Origin: Thalassobaculum sp965228445
Lineage (GTDB): Bacteria > Pseudomonadota > Alphaproteobacteria > Thalassobaculales > Thalassobaculaceae
Direction: 5' to 3'
Assembly: GCA_965228445.1 (NCBI GenBank)
Contig: OZ245813.1
Span: 1,798,001-1,862,000, forward strand
DNA: 64,000 nt
A model generated the notes under the pieces. The model searched no databases. It was not told where the DNA came from and saw only the letters and a list, made by a program, of their open reading frames with translations. A program made the translations under genes and the position numbers. This document shows positions 54,381 to 62,537 of this stretch, in pieces; the first letter of the stretch is position 1, and every line of letters begins with the position of its first letter.

Positions 54381-55084
54381 TCGAGCAGCCCTCCCCGAAT
54401 CACGGCGAGCGCCGCGGGCCGGTGGACATCCTGCTGCTGCACTACACCGACATGGTGCGGGCGCAGGATGCGGCGGACCTGCTCTGCGATCCCGCCGCCC
54501 AGGTCAGCGCCCACTACGTCGTCGGCGAGGACGGCCGGGTCTGGCGGCTGGTCGACGAGTCCCGGCGCGCCTGGCACGCGGGCGTGGCCTGGTGGGCCGG
54601 CGAGAGCGACATCAACTCGCGCTCCGTCGGCATCGAGATCTCCAATCCCGGGCACAGCCACGGCTACCGCGGCTTTCCCGAAGCGCAGATGCTCGCCGTC
54701 ATGGCGCTGAGCCGGGACATCGTCGCCCGCCACCGCATCCCCGCCCACCGGGTGCTGGCGCATAGCGACGTCGCCCCCGGCCGCAAGATCGATCCGGGAC
54801 ACCTGTTCGACTGGCGCGGCCTGGCGCGCGCCGGCATCGGCCTGTACCCGGATCGGCTGTCGCCGGCCGCGATGGACGAAGCACAGGCCGTCGCCGCCCT
54901 GGCCCGTATCGGGTACCGCACCGGAAGGCCGACTTTCGCGGATCCGGTCTCGCGCATGGCGCTGAACGGCTTCCGCCGGCATTGGGAACCGCTGGCCCTG
55001 GGCCAGCCATTCGATCCGCGCGGAGCGGCTATGTTGCAACAGGTGTCGGAAATGTGCCCGCCGCCCCAAAAACCGTTTGCATAG
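54377..55084 (+). CDS. N-acetylmuramoyl-L-alanine amidase (AmpD/AmiD type)
   Basis: This 235-residue amidase-2 family zinc enzyme cleaves the lactyl-peptide bond of muropeptides. Ligands are H22 in LLHYTD, H129 in LAHSD and D139 in KIDPGH; E87 in VGIEISNPG is the catalytic glutamate candidate. The C-terminal about 60 residues (MDEAQAVAALARIGYRTGRP) resemble a peptidoglycan-binding module. There is no signal peptide, so it probably acts on recycled anhydro-muropeptides in the cytoplasm, like AmpD. Start overlaps the EamA stop. Confidence 0.88.
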   Translation: MIEQPSPNHGERRGPVDILLLHYTDMVRAQDAADLLCDPAAQVSAHYVVGEDGRVWRLVDESRRAWHAGVAWWAGESDINSRSVGIEISNPGHSHGYRGFPEAQMLAVMALSRDIVARHRIPAHRVLAHSDVAPGRKIDPGHLFDWRGLARAGIGLYPDRLSPAAMDEAQAVAALARIGYRTGRPTFADPVSRMALNGFRRHWEPLALGQPFDPRGAAMLQQVSEMCPPPQKPFA

Positions 55085-55157
55085 CAGAGCGTTCGTTCAT
55101 ACGTTCCGCTCACCGACGCAAACGCACGTGCCCCTGGCCCCACAGCGGTTAAGCAAC

Positions 55158-55214
55158 GACGAGAGGCGTCTCTTTTCACAACCCCGTCCCTTAGGTGGGC
55201 GGTTGCGAAGGGGG
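55158..55214 (+). promoter_or_regulatory. speF-like RNA leader (possible polyamine-responsive)
   Basis: A structured 5' leader in front of the decarboxylase. CTCTTTTC (55170-55177) can pair with GAAGGGGG (55207-55214), closing a hairpin with CAACC (55179-55183) against GGTTG (55201-55205) and GTCCC (55186-55190) against GGGC (55197-55200). This would hide the ribosome site AGGGGG. An alternative stem, GAGA (55161-55164) with TCTC (55169-55172), competes for the same bases. The arrangement and gene resemble the alphaproteobacterial speF leader (Rfam speF). Confidence 0.7.
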
Positions 55215-55223
55215 AACCCCACG

Positions 55224-56489
55224 ATGCTGCAACCCGAAGCGGGCGCGCGCGCCCGTCTCCGTACCTCAACCGATACCCGTCGTCCGATTCCGGCGTCAAA
55301 GCCGCTGCTGAGCCTCGTGCCGGCCGCGACCCCGCCGCGTGGCGAAGTGACGGACTCGATCCGCGACTATTTCGCGGCCACCGCCCATGAGCATCCGGTT
55401 CTCGCCGTCGACCTGTCGGTCGTCGAGTGGAACTACCGGGCGCTCGCCCGGGCGCTGCCCGAAACCGCGATCTATTACGCGGTGAAGGCCAACCCGGCCA
55501 ATGGCGTGATCGACCGGCTGGCCGCACTCGGCTGCCGTTTCGACGTGGCCAGCCGCGGCGAGATCGAGCTGTGCCTGGCCCGTGGCGTCGATGCCGCGCG
55601 CCTGTCCTTCGGCAACACCATTAAGAAAGAGCGCGACATCGCCTTCGCCCATTCGGTCGGCGTGCCGCTGTTCGCCTTCGACGCCGAGGAGGAGCTGGAG
55701 AAGCTCGCCCGCAGCGCGCCGGGTGCCGAAGTGTTCTGCCGCATCCTGACGTCGGGCGAAGGAGCCGACTGGCCGCTGTCGCGCAAGTTCGGCTGCACCC
55801 CGGCGATGGCCGCCACCCTGCTGCGCAAGGCCGCCGAGATGGGCCTGACCCCGCGGGGCGTGTCGTTCCATGTGGGCTCGCAGCAGAGCGACCTGTCCCA
55901 GTGGGACGGCGCCCTGGCCGAGACCGCGGCGCTGTTCAACGCCCTGGCCGAGGACGGGATCGAGCTGGACCTGGTCAATATCGGCGGCGGCTTCCCGGCC
56001 CGCTACCGTGACGACGTCGCTGAGGCGGAAGCCTACGGCAACGCCATCATGGGCGCGCTGGAGAAGCACTTCGCCGGCATCGAGATCACCACCATCGCCG
56101 AGCCGGGCCGCGGCCTGGTCGGCGACGCGGGCGTGATCCGCTCCGAGGTCGTTCTGGTGTCGAAGAAGGACGCCAGCGAGGACGAGCGCTGGATCTATCT
56201 CGACATCGGCAAGTTCTCCGGTCTCGCCGAGACCATGGACGAGGCGATCAAGTACCGGCTGACGACCATGCGCGACGGCGTCGAGCTGACCGGTGCCGCC
56301 GGACCGGTGATCCTGGCCGGCCCGAGCTGCGACAGCGCCGACATCCTGTACGAGAAGGCCGGCTATACCCTGCCGACCGCTCTGCGCGCGGGCGACGAGG
56401 TGCTGATCCTGGCGACCGGCGCCTATACCTCGACCTACTCCTCGGTCGGCTTCAACGGCTTCCCGCCGCTGGAGACGGTCTGCGTCTGA
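55224..56489 (+). CDS. Ornithine/lysine-type PLP decarboxylase
   Basis: This 421-residue fold-III (alanine-racemase-like) decarboxylase makes putrescine or cadaverine from ornithine or lysine. The Schiff-base lysine is K88 in YYAVKANP. HVGSQ and GGGFP bind phosphate and substrate, and C369 in GPSCDSADIL is the catalytic cysteine of the ODC type. An N-terminal extension of about 40 residues precedes the domain. Ornithine versus lysine cannot be settled. The start at 55224 follows AGGGGG, which the leader can sequester. Confidence 0.9.
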   Translation: MLQPEAGARARLRTSTDTRRPIPASKPLLSLVPAATPPRGEVTDSIRDYFAATAHEHPVLAVDLSVVEWNYRALARALPETAIYYAVKANPANGVIDRLAALGCRFDVASRGEIELCLARGVDAARLSFGNTIKKERDIAFAHSVGVPLFAFDAEEELEKLARSAPGAEVFCRILTSGEGADWPLSRKFGCTPAMAATLLRKAAEMGLTPRGVSFHVGSQQSDLSQWDGALAETAALFNALAEDGIELDLVNIGGGFPARYRDDVAEAEAYGNAIMGALEKHFAGIEITTIAEPGRGLVGDAGVIRSEVVLVSKKDASEDERWIYLDIGKFSGLAETMDEAIKYRLTTMRDGVELTGAAGPVILAGPSCDSADILYEKAGYTLPTALRAGDEVLILATGAYTSTYSSVGFNGFPPLETVCV

Positions 56490-56517
56490 CCCAGACGATC
56501 CACCGAATACCCGCAAG

Positions 56518-56543
56518 CGCCCGCCCTCACCGGCGGGCGTTTC
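56518..56543 (+). terminator. Rho-independent terminator
   Basis: CGCCCGCC (56518-56525) pairs perfectly with GGCGGGCG (56532-56539) around CTCACC, followed by TTTCGCGTTT. It ends the decarboxylase transcript. Confidence 0.8.
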
Positions 56544-56555
56544 GCGTTTCGGGCC

Positions 56556-56607
56556 TTGTCCGTTCTTGGATCGCCTATATACTTTCATTATGAAATCATT
56601 TCGAAAT
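56556..56607 (+). promoter_or_regulatory. marR promoter with overlapping operator palindromes
   Basis: TTGTCC (56556-56561) and TATACT (56578-56583) with a 16-bp spacer form a sigma-70-type promoter. Transcription would begin near 56590, which is the A of the ATG, so the mRNA would be leaderless. Perfect palindromes TTTCATTATGAAA (56583-56595) and ATTTCGAAAT (56598-56607) overlap the -10 end and start, as an autoregulatory operator would. Confidence 0.55.
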
Positions 56608-57108
56608 CAACAGGCGGACGACCGCCCCGCGCTCTCCCTGCGCCAGTGGCTGCCGTACCGCATGTTCATCGTCGCCGGACGGATCGCGCAGACGCTGTCG
56701 GACTTCTACGGCCAGACCTACGGGCTCAGTCAGACCGGCTGGCGGATCCTGGCGATGATCGCCGACCGTCCGGGCGCGACCGCCCAGGAGATCGGTCGGG
56801 CCTGCGCCTTCGATCAGGTGACCGTCAGCCGCGGTATCGGGCATCTGGTCTCGCTCGGCTTCGTCACCCGTCAGAAGGGCGCCAGTGACCGCCGCTACGC
56901 GGTGCTCAACCTCACCCCGGCCGGCCGCGAGGCCCATGGCCGGATCGCCGACCTGGCGCTGGCGGCGGAAGAGAGGCTGCACTCGGTACTGAGCGCCGAG
57001 GAGCGCGACCAGCTTGCCGGCATGCTGGATCGGCTGGAGGGCGCCAGTGCGGAGATCGAGGCCGCCGGCTGGCGCGATCTCGCTGCACCAGGGAAACCGG
57101 ACGAATGA
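56590..57108 (+). CDS. MarR family transcriptional regulator
   Basis: This 172-residue MarR-type winged-helix regulator typically represses neighbouring efflux or catabolic genes until a small ligand binds. The DNA-reading part is RPGATAQEIGRACAF-DQVTVSRGI with the wing GASDRRYAVLNLT. An earlier TTG (56566) is less likely than the ATG at 56590. The stop overlaps the EamA ATG as ATGA, so the exporter is the probable controlled gene. Confidence 0.85.
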   Translation: MKSFRNQQADDRPALSLRQWLPYRMFIVAGRIAQTLSDFYGQTYGLSQTGWRILAMIADRPGATAQEIGRACAFDQVTVSRGIGHLVSLGFVTRQKGASDRRYAVLNLTPAGREAHGRIADLALAAEERLHSVLSAEERDQLAGMLDRLEGASAEIEAAGWRDLAAPGKPDE

Positions 57109-57968
57109 CCGGCGTCCTGTTTGCGGTCTCCGCCCTGCTCTGGGGCGGCGGGGCGCTCGCCTCGGCGATGCAGGCCGGACTCGTGCCGGCCCCCGTCTCG
57201 GTCAGCTACCGCATGGCCATCGCCGCCCTGGTCCTGCTCGTCTGGGCGACGGTGCGGCGGGTCCCGCTCGGCCTGCGCATGAGCGACGGCGCCTGGGTCG
57301 CGGCCCAGGGCATCCTGTTCTTCGGCATGGCCTTCACCTGCTTCTACGAGGCGACCAGCCGGATCCCCGGCGGGCTCGCCGCCCTGGTGCTCTCGACGGC
57401 TCCAGTCTTCGCCACCCTGCTCGCCCGGGTGACGCTGGGGGCGCCGATCCCGCCCCGCGCCATGATCGGCATCGCGCTCGGCGTGGCCGGCGTCGCCATG
57501 GTCTTCGGCCTCGATCTGCCCGCAAGCCTTGACCCGCAGGCGACGACCGCCGGGATGCTGTGGGCAACCGGCGCCGCGCTCGCCACGGCCGGCGGCACGG
57601 TGATCGGCGCCCGCAACCAGCGCGCCGGCATCCCCGTGGTCACGACCCTGGTATGGGGAGCGGTGGTCGGCGCCCTTGCCACGGCGCTCTGGGCGCTGGG
57701 GACCGGGCTGGACTTCCGCTTCGACCCGTCGGCCCGCTACGTCGCGAGCCTGGTCTATCTCGCCCTGGTGGCGTCGGTCGCCGCCTTCCTGATCTACTTC
57801 CACCTGGTGGGAAAGATCGGACCCGGGCGGGCGGCATACGCACTGGCGGTGGTTCCGGTAGTGGCGCTGCTGCTCTCGGCCCTGTTCGAAGGCCTGGTGC
57901 TCCCGCCGGCGGCGGCCGGCGGCGTCGCCCTGGTGCTGACGGGGAACGTGCTGGTGCTGCGCGGCTGA
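57105..57968 (+). CDS. EamA/DMT family transporter under MarR
   Basis: This 287-residue ten-helix EamA permease has repeats starting LFAVSALLWGGGALA and MLWATGAALATAGGTVIGA. It is translated together with marR (ATGA overlap), suggesting export of the MarR ligand. The N-terminal TM region lacks a signal peptide. The substrate is unknown. Confidence 0.83.
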   Translation: MTGVLFAVSALLWGGGALASAMQAGLVPAPVSVSYRMAIAALVLLVWATVRRVPLGLRMSDGAWVAAQGILFFGMAFTCFYEATSRIPGGLAALVLSTAPVFATLLARVTLGAPIPPRAMIGIALGVAGVAMVFGLDLPASLDPQATTAGMLWATGAALATAGGTVIGARNQRAGIPVVTTLVWGAVVGALATALWALGTGLDFRFDPSARYVASLVYLALVASVAAFLIYFHLVGKIGPGRAAYALAVVPVVALLLSALFEGLVLPPAAAGGVALVLTGNVLVLRG

Positions 57969-57998
57969 GCGCTGACCGCAAATGTCCTGAAGCCAGAG

Positions 57999-58023
57999 GC
58001 CCGGACCGCGGCGCGGCCCGGGC
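57999..58023. terminator. GC-rich stem-loop between convergent genes
   Basis: GCCCGG (57999-58004) pairs with CCGGGC (58018-58023) with CCGCG/CGCGG inside. A GGGGTTTTCC stretch follows on the + strand. Could end the EamA transcript and, on the other strand, the next gene. Confidence 0.4.
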
Positions 58024-58047
58024 GTCGGCAGGGGTTTTCCGGTCGGA

Positions 58048-58518
58048 TCAGGCGGTCTGGTTGATCACCGCGCCCGGCAGCGAGATACCGGCTTCCTGGA
58101 GCCGCTGCTGGATCTCGTCGAGATCGTCCTCGTTCAGGTTCTCCAGGTCATACTCCTCGAAGATCGAGGCGATGGTCTTGAGGGTCTCCTCGGACGCCTC
58201 CTCGCTCTCGCCGCCCGGCGGAGGACCCGGAGGCGGACCGCCGGCCTGTCCCGGACCGCCCGGCGGCGGGCCGGACGGACGGAAGGCCTCGGCGTCGAAG
58301 CCGGCCTCCTCGATCGCGGCCTTGAGTTCCGCGGAGGGCCCGACGCCGGCTTCCTTCAACTCGTCCTTGATCGCCTCGACATCCTCTTCGGAAAGGTTCT
58401 CCGGATCGTATTTGGACAGGATGTCGGCGATGGAGGACTTCTGATCGTCGTTGAGCGAGTTCTGATTGACGCTCTGTTGCTGGAACAGAGAGGCAACGTT
58501 GGCATTGATCGTGGTCAT
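58048..58518 (-). CDS. Acidic repeat protein with flagellin-like N-terminus
   Basis: This 156-residue acidic protein begins MTTINANVASLFQQQSVNQN, which matches the start of flagellins (MxxINTNxxSL...) but the rest is unlike flagellin. Two related units flank a Pro/Gly linker: YDPENLSEEDVEAIKDELKE (about 42-62) and YDLENLNEDDLDEIQQRLQE (about 126-146). No flagellin C-terminus or signal peptide is present. Start 58518 preferred over 58548 because it begins the flagellin-like motif. No family was recognised. It is divergent from the response regulator gene. Confidence 0.6.
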   Translation of the reverse strand: MTTINANVASLFQQQSVNQNSLNDDQKSSIADILSKYDPENLSEEDVEAIKDELKEAGVGPSAELKAAIEEAGFDAEAFRPSGPPPGGPGQAGGPPPGPPPGGESEEASEETLKTIASIFEEYDLENLNEDDLDEIQQRLQEAGISLPGAVINQTA

Positions 58519-58751
58519 GTCGAACGCCTCCTGGCTTGCGTACACCATGCCGAATGCCCTTCTAGCGCCCCATTCCTGTCGGAGGGTTTCTCCTCCGGGG
58601 TGGCGTTCGGCATCTGAAGGCTATCCACGCCCGCGTAAACGTGGGTTCGGGTGAGGTTAAGTTTTGTAAAATCCGGCGGGCCGAGATGTCGCGCGTCGAC
58701 GCGGACGCTAAAATGGCCGGCACACAGCCCCAAACGGCCGATGGTTGGTGA

Positions 58752-59456
58752 ATGGCGAACGTATTGCTGGTCGACGACGACCGTGACTTCTGCGACCTGC
58801 TGTCGACGTATCTCACCACCCAGGGCCTGCAGGTAGAGGTCGTCCATGACGGCGAGACCGCCCTGGCCCACCTGAAGCGTACGGACCGGCCGCGCGCGGT
58901 CTGCCTCGACTTCATGATGGCCCAGCCCAACGGGCTGGAGGTGCTGCGCCGGCTGCGCGCCGCCAACGACTGGATCCCGGTGCTGATCCTGACCGCCAAT
59001 ACCGACGAGACCGACCGGATCGTCGGCCTGGAGCTCGGCGCCGACGACTACGTGAACAAGACCAGCAGCCCGCGCGAGCTGGCGGCCCGGCTGAAGGCGC
59101 TGATCCGACGCGCCGATCCGGACCTGACCGAGGGGATCGCCGAGGAGGACCGGCCGATCGAGATCGACGGCCTCGCCCTGGTGCCGAGCGAGCGCCGGGC
59201 CGATCTCGCGGGCGCGCCGCTCACCCTCACCGCCACCGAGTTCGGCGTGCTGCACCACCTGATGCGCCATGCTGGGACGGTGATCTCCAAGGACGACCTC
59301 AGCCGCAGCGTGCTCGGCCGCCGCCTGACCCCCTACGACCGGGCGCTGGACGTCCATATCAGCCATGTGCGCAAGAAGCTCGCCGGCTCCGAGATCTGGC
59401 GCAACCGCATCCAGGCGGTCCGCGGCATCGGCTACCAGCTCCTCGTCCCCCGCTGA
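58752..59456 (+). CDS. OmpR-type response regulator
   Basis: This 234-residue regulator has a receiver domain (D8, D9 and D10; phospho-acceptor D53 in CLDFMMAQPNG; T81; K103) and a C-terminal winged helix with RALDVHISHVRKKL. K103 is followed by Thr where Pro is common. It precedes the histidine kinase gene by 7 nt. The pair resembles CpxR/CpxA, which senses envelope stress, but the stimulus is unproven. Confidence 0.88.
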   Translation: MANVLLVDDDRDFCDLLSTYLTTQGLQVEVVHDGETALAHLKRTDRPRAVCLDFMMAQPNGLEVLRRLRAANDWIPVLILTANTDETDRIVGLELGADDYVNKTSSPRELAARLKALIRRADPDLTEGIAEEDRPIEIDGLALVPSERRADLAGAPLTLTATEFGVLHHLMRHAGTVISKDDLSRSVLGRRLTPYDRALDVHISHVRKKLAGSEIWRNRIQAVRGIGYQLLVPR

Positions 59457-59463
59457 TCGACCG

Positions 59464-60855
59464 ATGACCACACGTTTTCAGTCTCTCAGCCTGTACTGGC
59501 GCATCTTCCTGATGCTGCTGGTCGCCCAGATCGCCATCGCCGGCGGCGCGGTGGGGCTCACCCTGCTGATGCACCAGGTGATCGGCGCCCCGGCCGCCGA
59601 CTGGAACCGTCTCGCCGCCGAGGCCGGCAAGGCCTACCGGGACCAGGGCAACGACGGCTTCGACGCCTGGCGTCGGCAACAGATGCGCGAGGGGATCATG
59701 GCCTTCCTGATCGACCGCTACGGCGAGCCGGTGATCGGGACGCGGATGCCGCCGCCCCTGCAGCGCTGGGCGCTTCAGGTCGAGGGCGAGGGCCTGCAGC
59801 GCCGCAGCGGCCCGCCGGGAATCAGCGAGGAGATCCTGGTGCCCGTGCCGGCCGACATTCTGCCCGACCACCGGCTGGCTGCCTTCGTCGATACCGCCAA
59901 GAGCGTGGACCGGCGCCCGGCCATCACCCTGACCGCCATCGTGGTCGGCGCGATCGGACTGATCGCCCTGGTCACCCTGGCCCTCACCCGCTCGCTGCTG
60001 CGGCCGATCACCGACCTGCGCCGGGTCACCAACAGCATGGCGGCGGGAGAGTTCTCCAAGCGGGTCGGGGTCGGCGCGCTGTCGCGCAAGGACGAGATCG
60101 GGGCGCTGGCGGCGGATTTCGACACCATGGCCGACCGGATCGAGCGGCAGTTCGACGCCCAGCGCCAGTTGCTGCGCGACGTCTCGCACGAGCTGAAATC
60201 CCCGCTGGCCCGGCTCAAGCTGGCCATAGAGCTGGTGCGCGACGAGACCGACGCCGGCGACGCGGCGGGGGCCGGATCCGGCCGCTGGATGGCCCGCCTG
60301 GAGAAGGAGGCCGACGCGCTGGAGACCATGCTCGACCGCATTCTCGACCTCGCCCGGGCGGAATCCGGCATGCAGGACCAGCGACGCGCGACCTTCGAGC
60401 TGGATCCGCTGCTGCAGTCCCTGGTGAAGGATGCGAGCTTCGAGGCGCTGAAGAAGGGCATGACGGTGCATTACGTCTCGATGGCCCCGGCCCGGGTGAC
60501 CGGCGTGCATTCCCTGCTCGCCAGCGCAATCGAGAACGTGATCCGCAACGCGATCCGCTATGGCGAGCCGAACAGCCAGATCGCCGTCACGCTCGCCGCC
60601 CGCAACGGCCAGGCGCAGATCTCGGTCGCCAACCAGGGTGCCAGTCTGCGCCTCTCCGACCTCGCCCGGATCTTCGACCCGTTCTACCGGGTGCCGAACG
60701 GCCGCGCCGACGCCTCCGGCGGACAGGGGATCGGCCTGACCATCACCCAGAAGGTCATGCTCGCCCATAACGGCGGCGTGACGGCGGAGAACCGGTCCGA
60801 AGGCGGGCTGCTCGTGCGCATGACCCTGCCGCTCACCGCCGACGGGACCGGCTGA
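59464..60855 (+). CDS. Sensor histidine kinase (CpxA-like)
   Basis: This 463-residue membrane kinase has two helices (about 13-37 and 153-176) around a periplasmic sensor loop, a HAMP domain (about 178-232), HisKA with H242 in DVSHELKSPLAR, and an HATPase with NVIRNAIRYG (N box) and GGQGIGLTITQ (G box). ATG 59464 is 8 nt after the regulator stop. It is the cognate kinase of the response regulator; CpxA resemblance is by domain plan and sensor size. Confidence 0.88.
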   Translation: MTTRFQSLSLYWRIFLMLLVAQIAIAGGAVGLTLLMHQVIGAPAADWNRLAAEAGKAYRDQGNDGFDAWRRQQMREGIMAFLIDRYGEPVIGTRMPPPLQRWALQVEGEGLQRRSGPPGISEEILVPVPADILPDHRLAAFVDTAKSVDRRPAITLTAIVVGAIGLIALVTLALTRSLLRPITDLRRVTNSMAAGEFSKRVGVGALSRKDEIGALAADFDTMADRIERQFDAQRQLLRDVSHELKSPLARLKLAIELVRDETDAGDAAGAGSGRWMARLEKEADALETMLDRILDLARAESGMQDQRRATFELDPLLQSLVKDASFEALKKGMTVHYVSMAPARVTGVHSLLASAIENVIRNAIRYGEPNSQIAVTLAARNGQAQISVANQGASLRLSDLARIFDPFYRVPNGRADASGGQGIGLTITQKVMLAHNGGVTAENRSEGGLLVRMTLPLTADGTG

Positions 60856-60904
60856 GCATCGGCTTTTCTTGACGCACCGCGGGGGGAGGCTTACCTCTCG
60901 CCGC

Positions 60905-61312
<408 letters not shown>

Positions 61313-61422
61313 CTTTCCCACATTAAATCTGATATTATGAGGCAGCTTAAAAAGAATTGATCGCCGCGCGAAAAATCTAAAAAAACCTCATACATCTAAA
61401 GCCGACATAACTTGAGATTATC

Positions 61423-61986
61423 ATGACAGACATTCTTGCTTGGATTGAGACCAATCAGGCGGCACTAGGGGTCATAGGTAACTGGTTAGCTGCCTTCTCA
61501 ACGTTGTCCGCCACGGCTGTCGCTCTTTGGTTAGGACTAAGATCCCCTCAGCCCAGGCTTGATTTGTCGGCTGGGTTTTACGCAATTGTTGGAAGCGGAG
61601 TGAATGAAGATGTCTTTGTTTATAAAATAAAAAATCTTAGCACCTCCCCACAAGAAATAACCGCAATAGGATTTGAATACGGGATCTGGATTTGGAAAAA
61701 ATTATTTTTTGTTGTTCACCAAGGCGGACTTTTTGACACCGGCCTACCTCGCATTGTAAAGCCCCATTCTTCCGAATCTATAACAATGAACGGCGACGGC
61801 TATCGAAACTTTATCGGACAACTAGCCCATAGAGACCTAAAAAATCCGTCTTGGTTAATGAAACGGACACTTAGATTCACTGCATTTACTGCTATAGGTC
61901 AAACTATCTCGAGCAGACCTAGGATGGAATTTTTTACTACATTAGAAAAACGAAAAGAAGATGTGCCAGCCCCGGTTGACGATTAA
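61423..61986 (+). CDS. AT-rich accessory membrane protein
   Basis: This 187-residue gene has visibly lower GC and different codon use from its neighbours, consistent with recent acquisition. One membrane helix (about 15-42, including GNWLAAFSTLSATAVALWLG) resembles a segment common in accessory-region membrane proteins. The rest (FGIVGS-type beta strands with PQEITAIGFEYGIW) is unrecognised. It sits between rnpB and mraZ, a position where most relatives have no gene (inference from the usual order). Confidence 0.55.
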   Translation: MTDILAWIETNQAALGVIGNWLAAFSTLSATAVALWLGLRSPQPRLDLSAGFYAIVGSGVNEDVFVYKIKNLSTSPQEITAIGFEYGIWIWKKLFFVVHQGGLFDTGLPRIVKPHSSESITMNGDGYRNFIGQLAHRDLKNPSWLMKRTLRFTAFTAIGQTISSRPRMEFFTTLEKRKEDVPAPVDD

Positions 61987-62120
61987 GTTAATTAGATAAT
62001 TTCATTCGATTTCATTGCATATAAATTTCTGCCCGTCAGCTGTTCAACCCACCCGCTCCGAACATCCGCGACCAAGACGTCTCGCACAGATCTTTTGAAC
62101 CGCTCGTTCTTTCCGCACGA

Positions 62121-62170
62121 TCCCATTGCTGCGTCCCATGCCGTCCCATGGATGCGTCCCATACATCCCA
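62121..62170 (-). promoter_or_regulatory. Irregular TGGGA cluster upstream of mraZ
   Basis: Five TCCCA words start at 62121, 62134, 62144, 62157 and 62166 (spacings 13, 10, 13, 9). On the minus strand they read TGGGA, as in the five phased boxes downstream. It may be a decayed or auxiliary MraZ site. Confidence 0.35.
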
Positions 62171-62343
62171 TCCGGGCCTCGGCACACCAAACCAGAACAT
62201 TTCATGAACAATATTCGCGAAACGTCCTTTTGCCGCGCCGAGAGCCTCTGCTTTCTCGCCTAACGGTTTTTCTTCCCCTTCACAGAACTGATGGCAGCCG
62301 AAGCCGGAAAACCGCCTGTAATTCCCAAAGAATGAGGGCCGGT

Positions 62344-62388
62344 TCCCATTGACCCCCATATGGTCCCATGGTATCCCATCATATCCCA
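62344..62388 (-). promoter_or_regulatory. Five-repeat MraZ box
   Basis: TCCCA at 62344, CCCCA at 62354, TCCCA at 62364, 62374 and 62384 are exactly 10 bp apart. On the minus strand they are five direct TGGGN repeats with 5-nt spacers, the known MraZ binding pattern (usually three or four repeats). MraZ would thus repress its own dcw operon. Confidence 0.75.
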
Positions 62389-62537
62389 TGAAAGACGGTG
62401 GGCGGACCACGCCCGTCGGAATTCACCGGCCCGATCCGTATCGGGGGACACGCTCGGAACCGGACACGGGTGCAAGGAGGTCGAGGCCGCAAGGTCGTAG
62501 GGGAATAACGCCGGGTGACCGGCACGCGAGGGCACGG

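Larger units (their letters stand above)
61987..62537 (+). other. Upstream region of mraZ with TCCCA repeat arrays
   Basis: These 551 bases hold no convincing gene. They contain a loose cluster of TCCCA words (62121-62170) and five TCCCA/CCCCA words at exact 10-bp spacing (62344-62388), described separately. A CCCGAT-CCGT-ATCGGG stem lies at 62430-62445. The beginning (about 61987-62040) is AT-rich. Confidence 0.6.

Noticed and set aside
62121..62388. TCCCAT repeats as a possible CRISPR array
   Set aside because: The repeat unit is only 5-6 bp with 4-8 bp spacers and no cas genes; it fits MraZ boxes.
62036..62410. Minus-strand open frame before mraZ
   Set aside because: The reading frame includes the MraZ boxes, has no ribosome site and resembles no protein.
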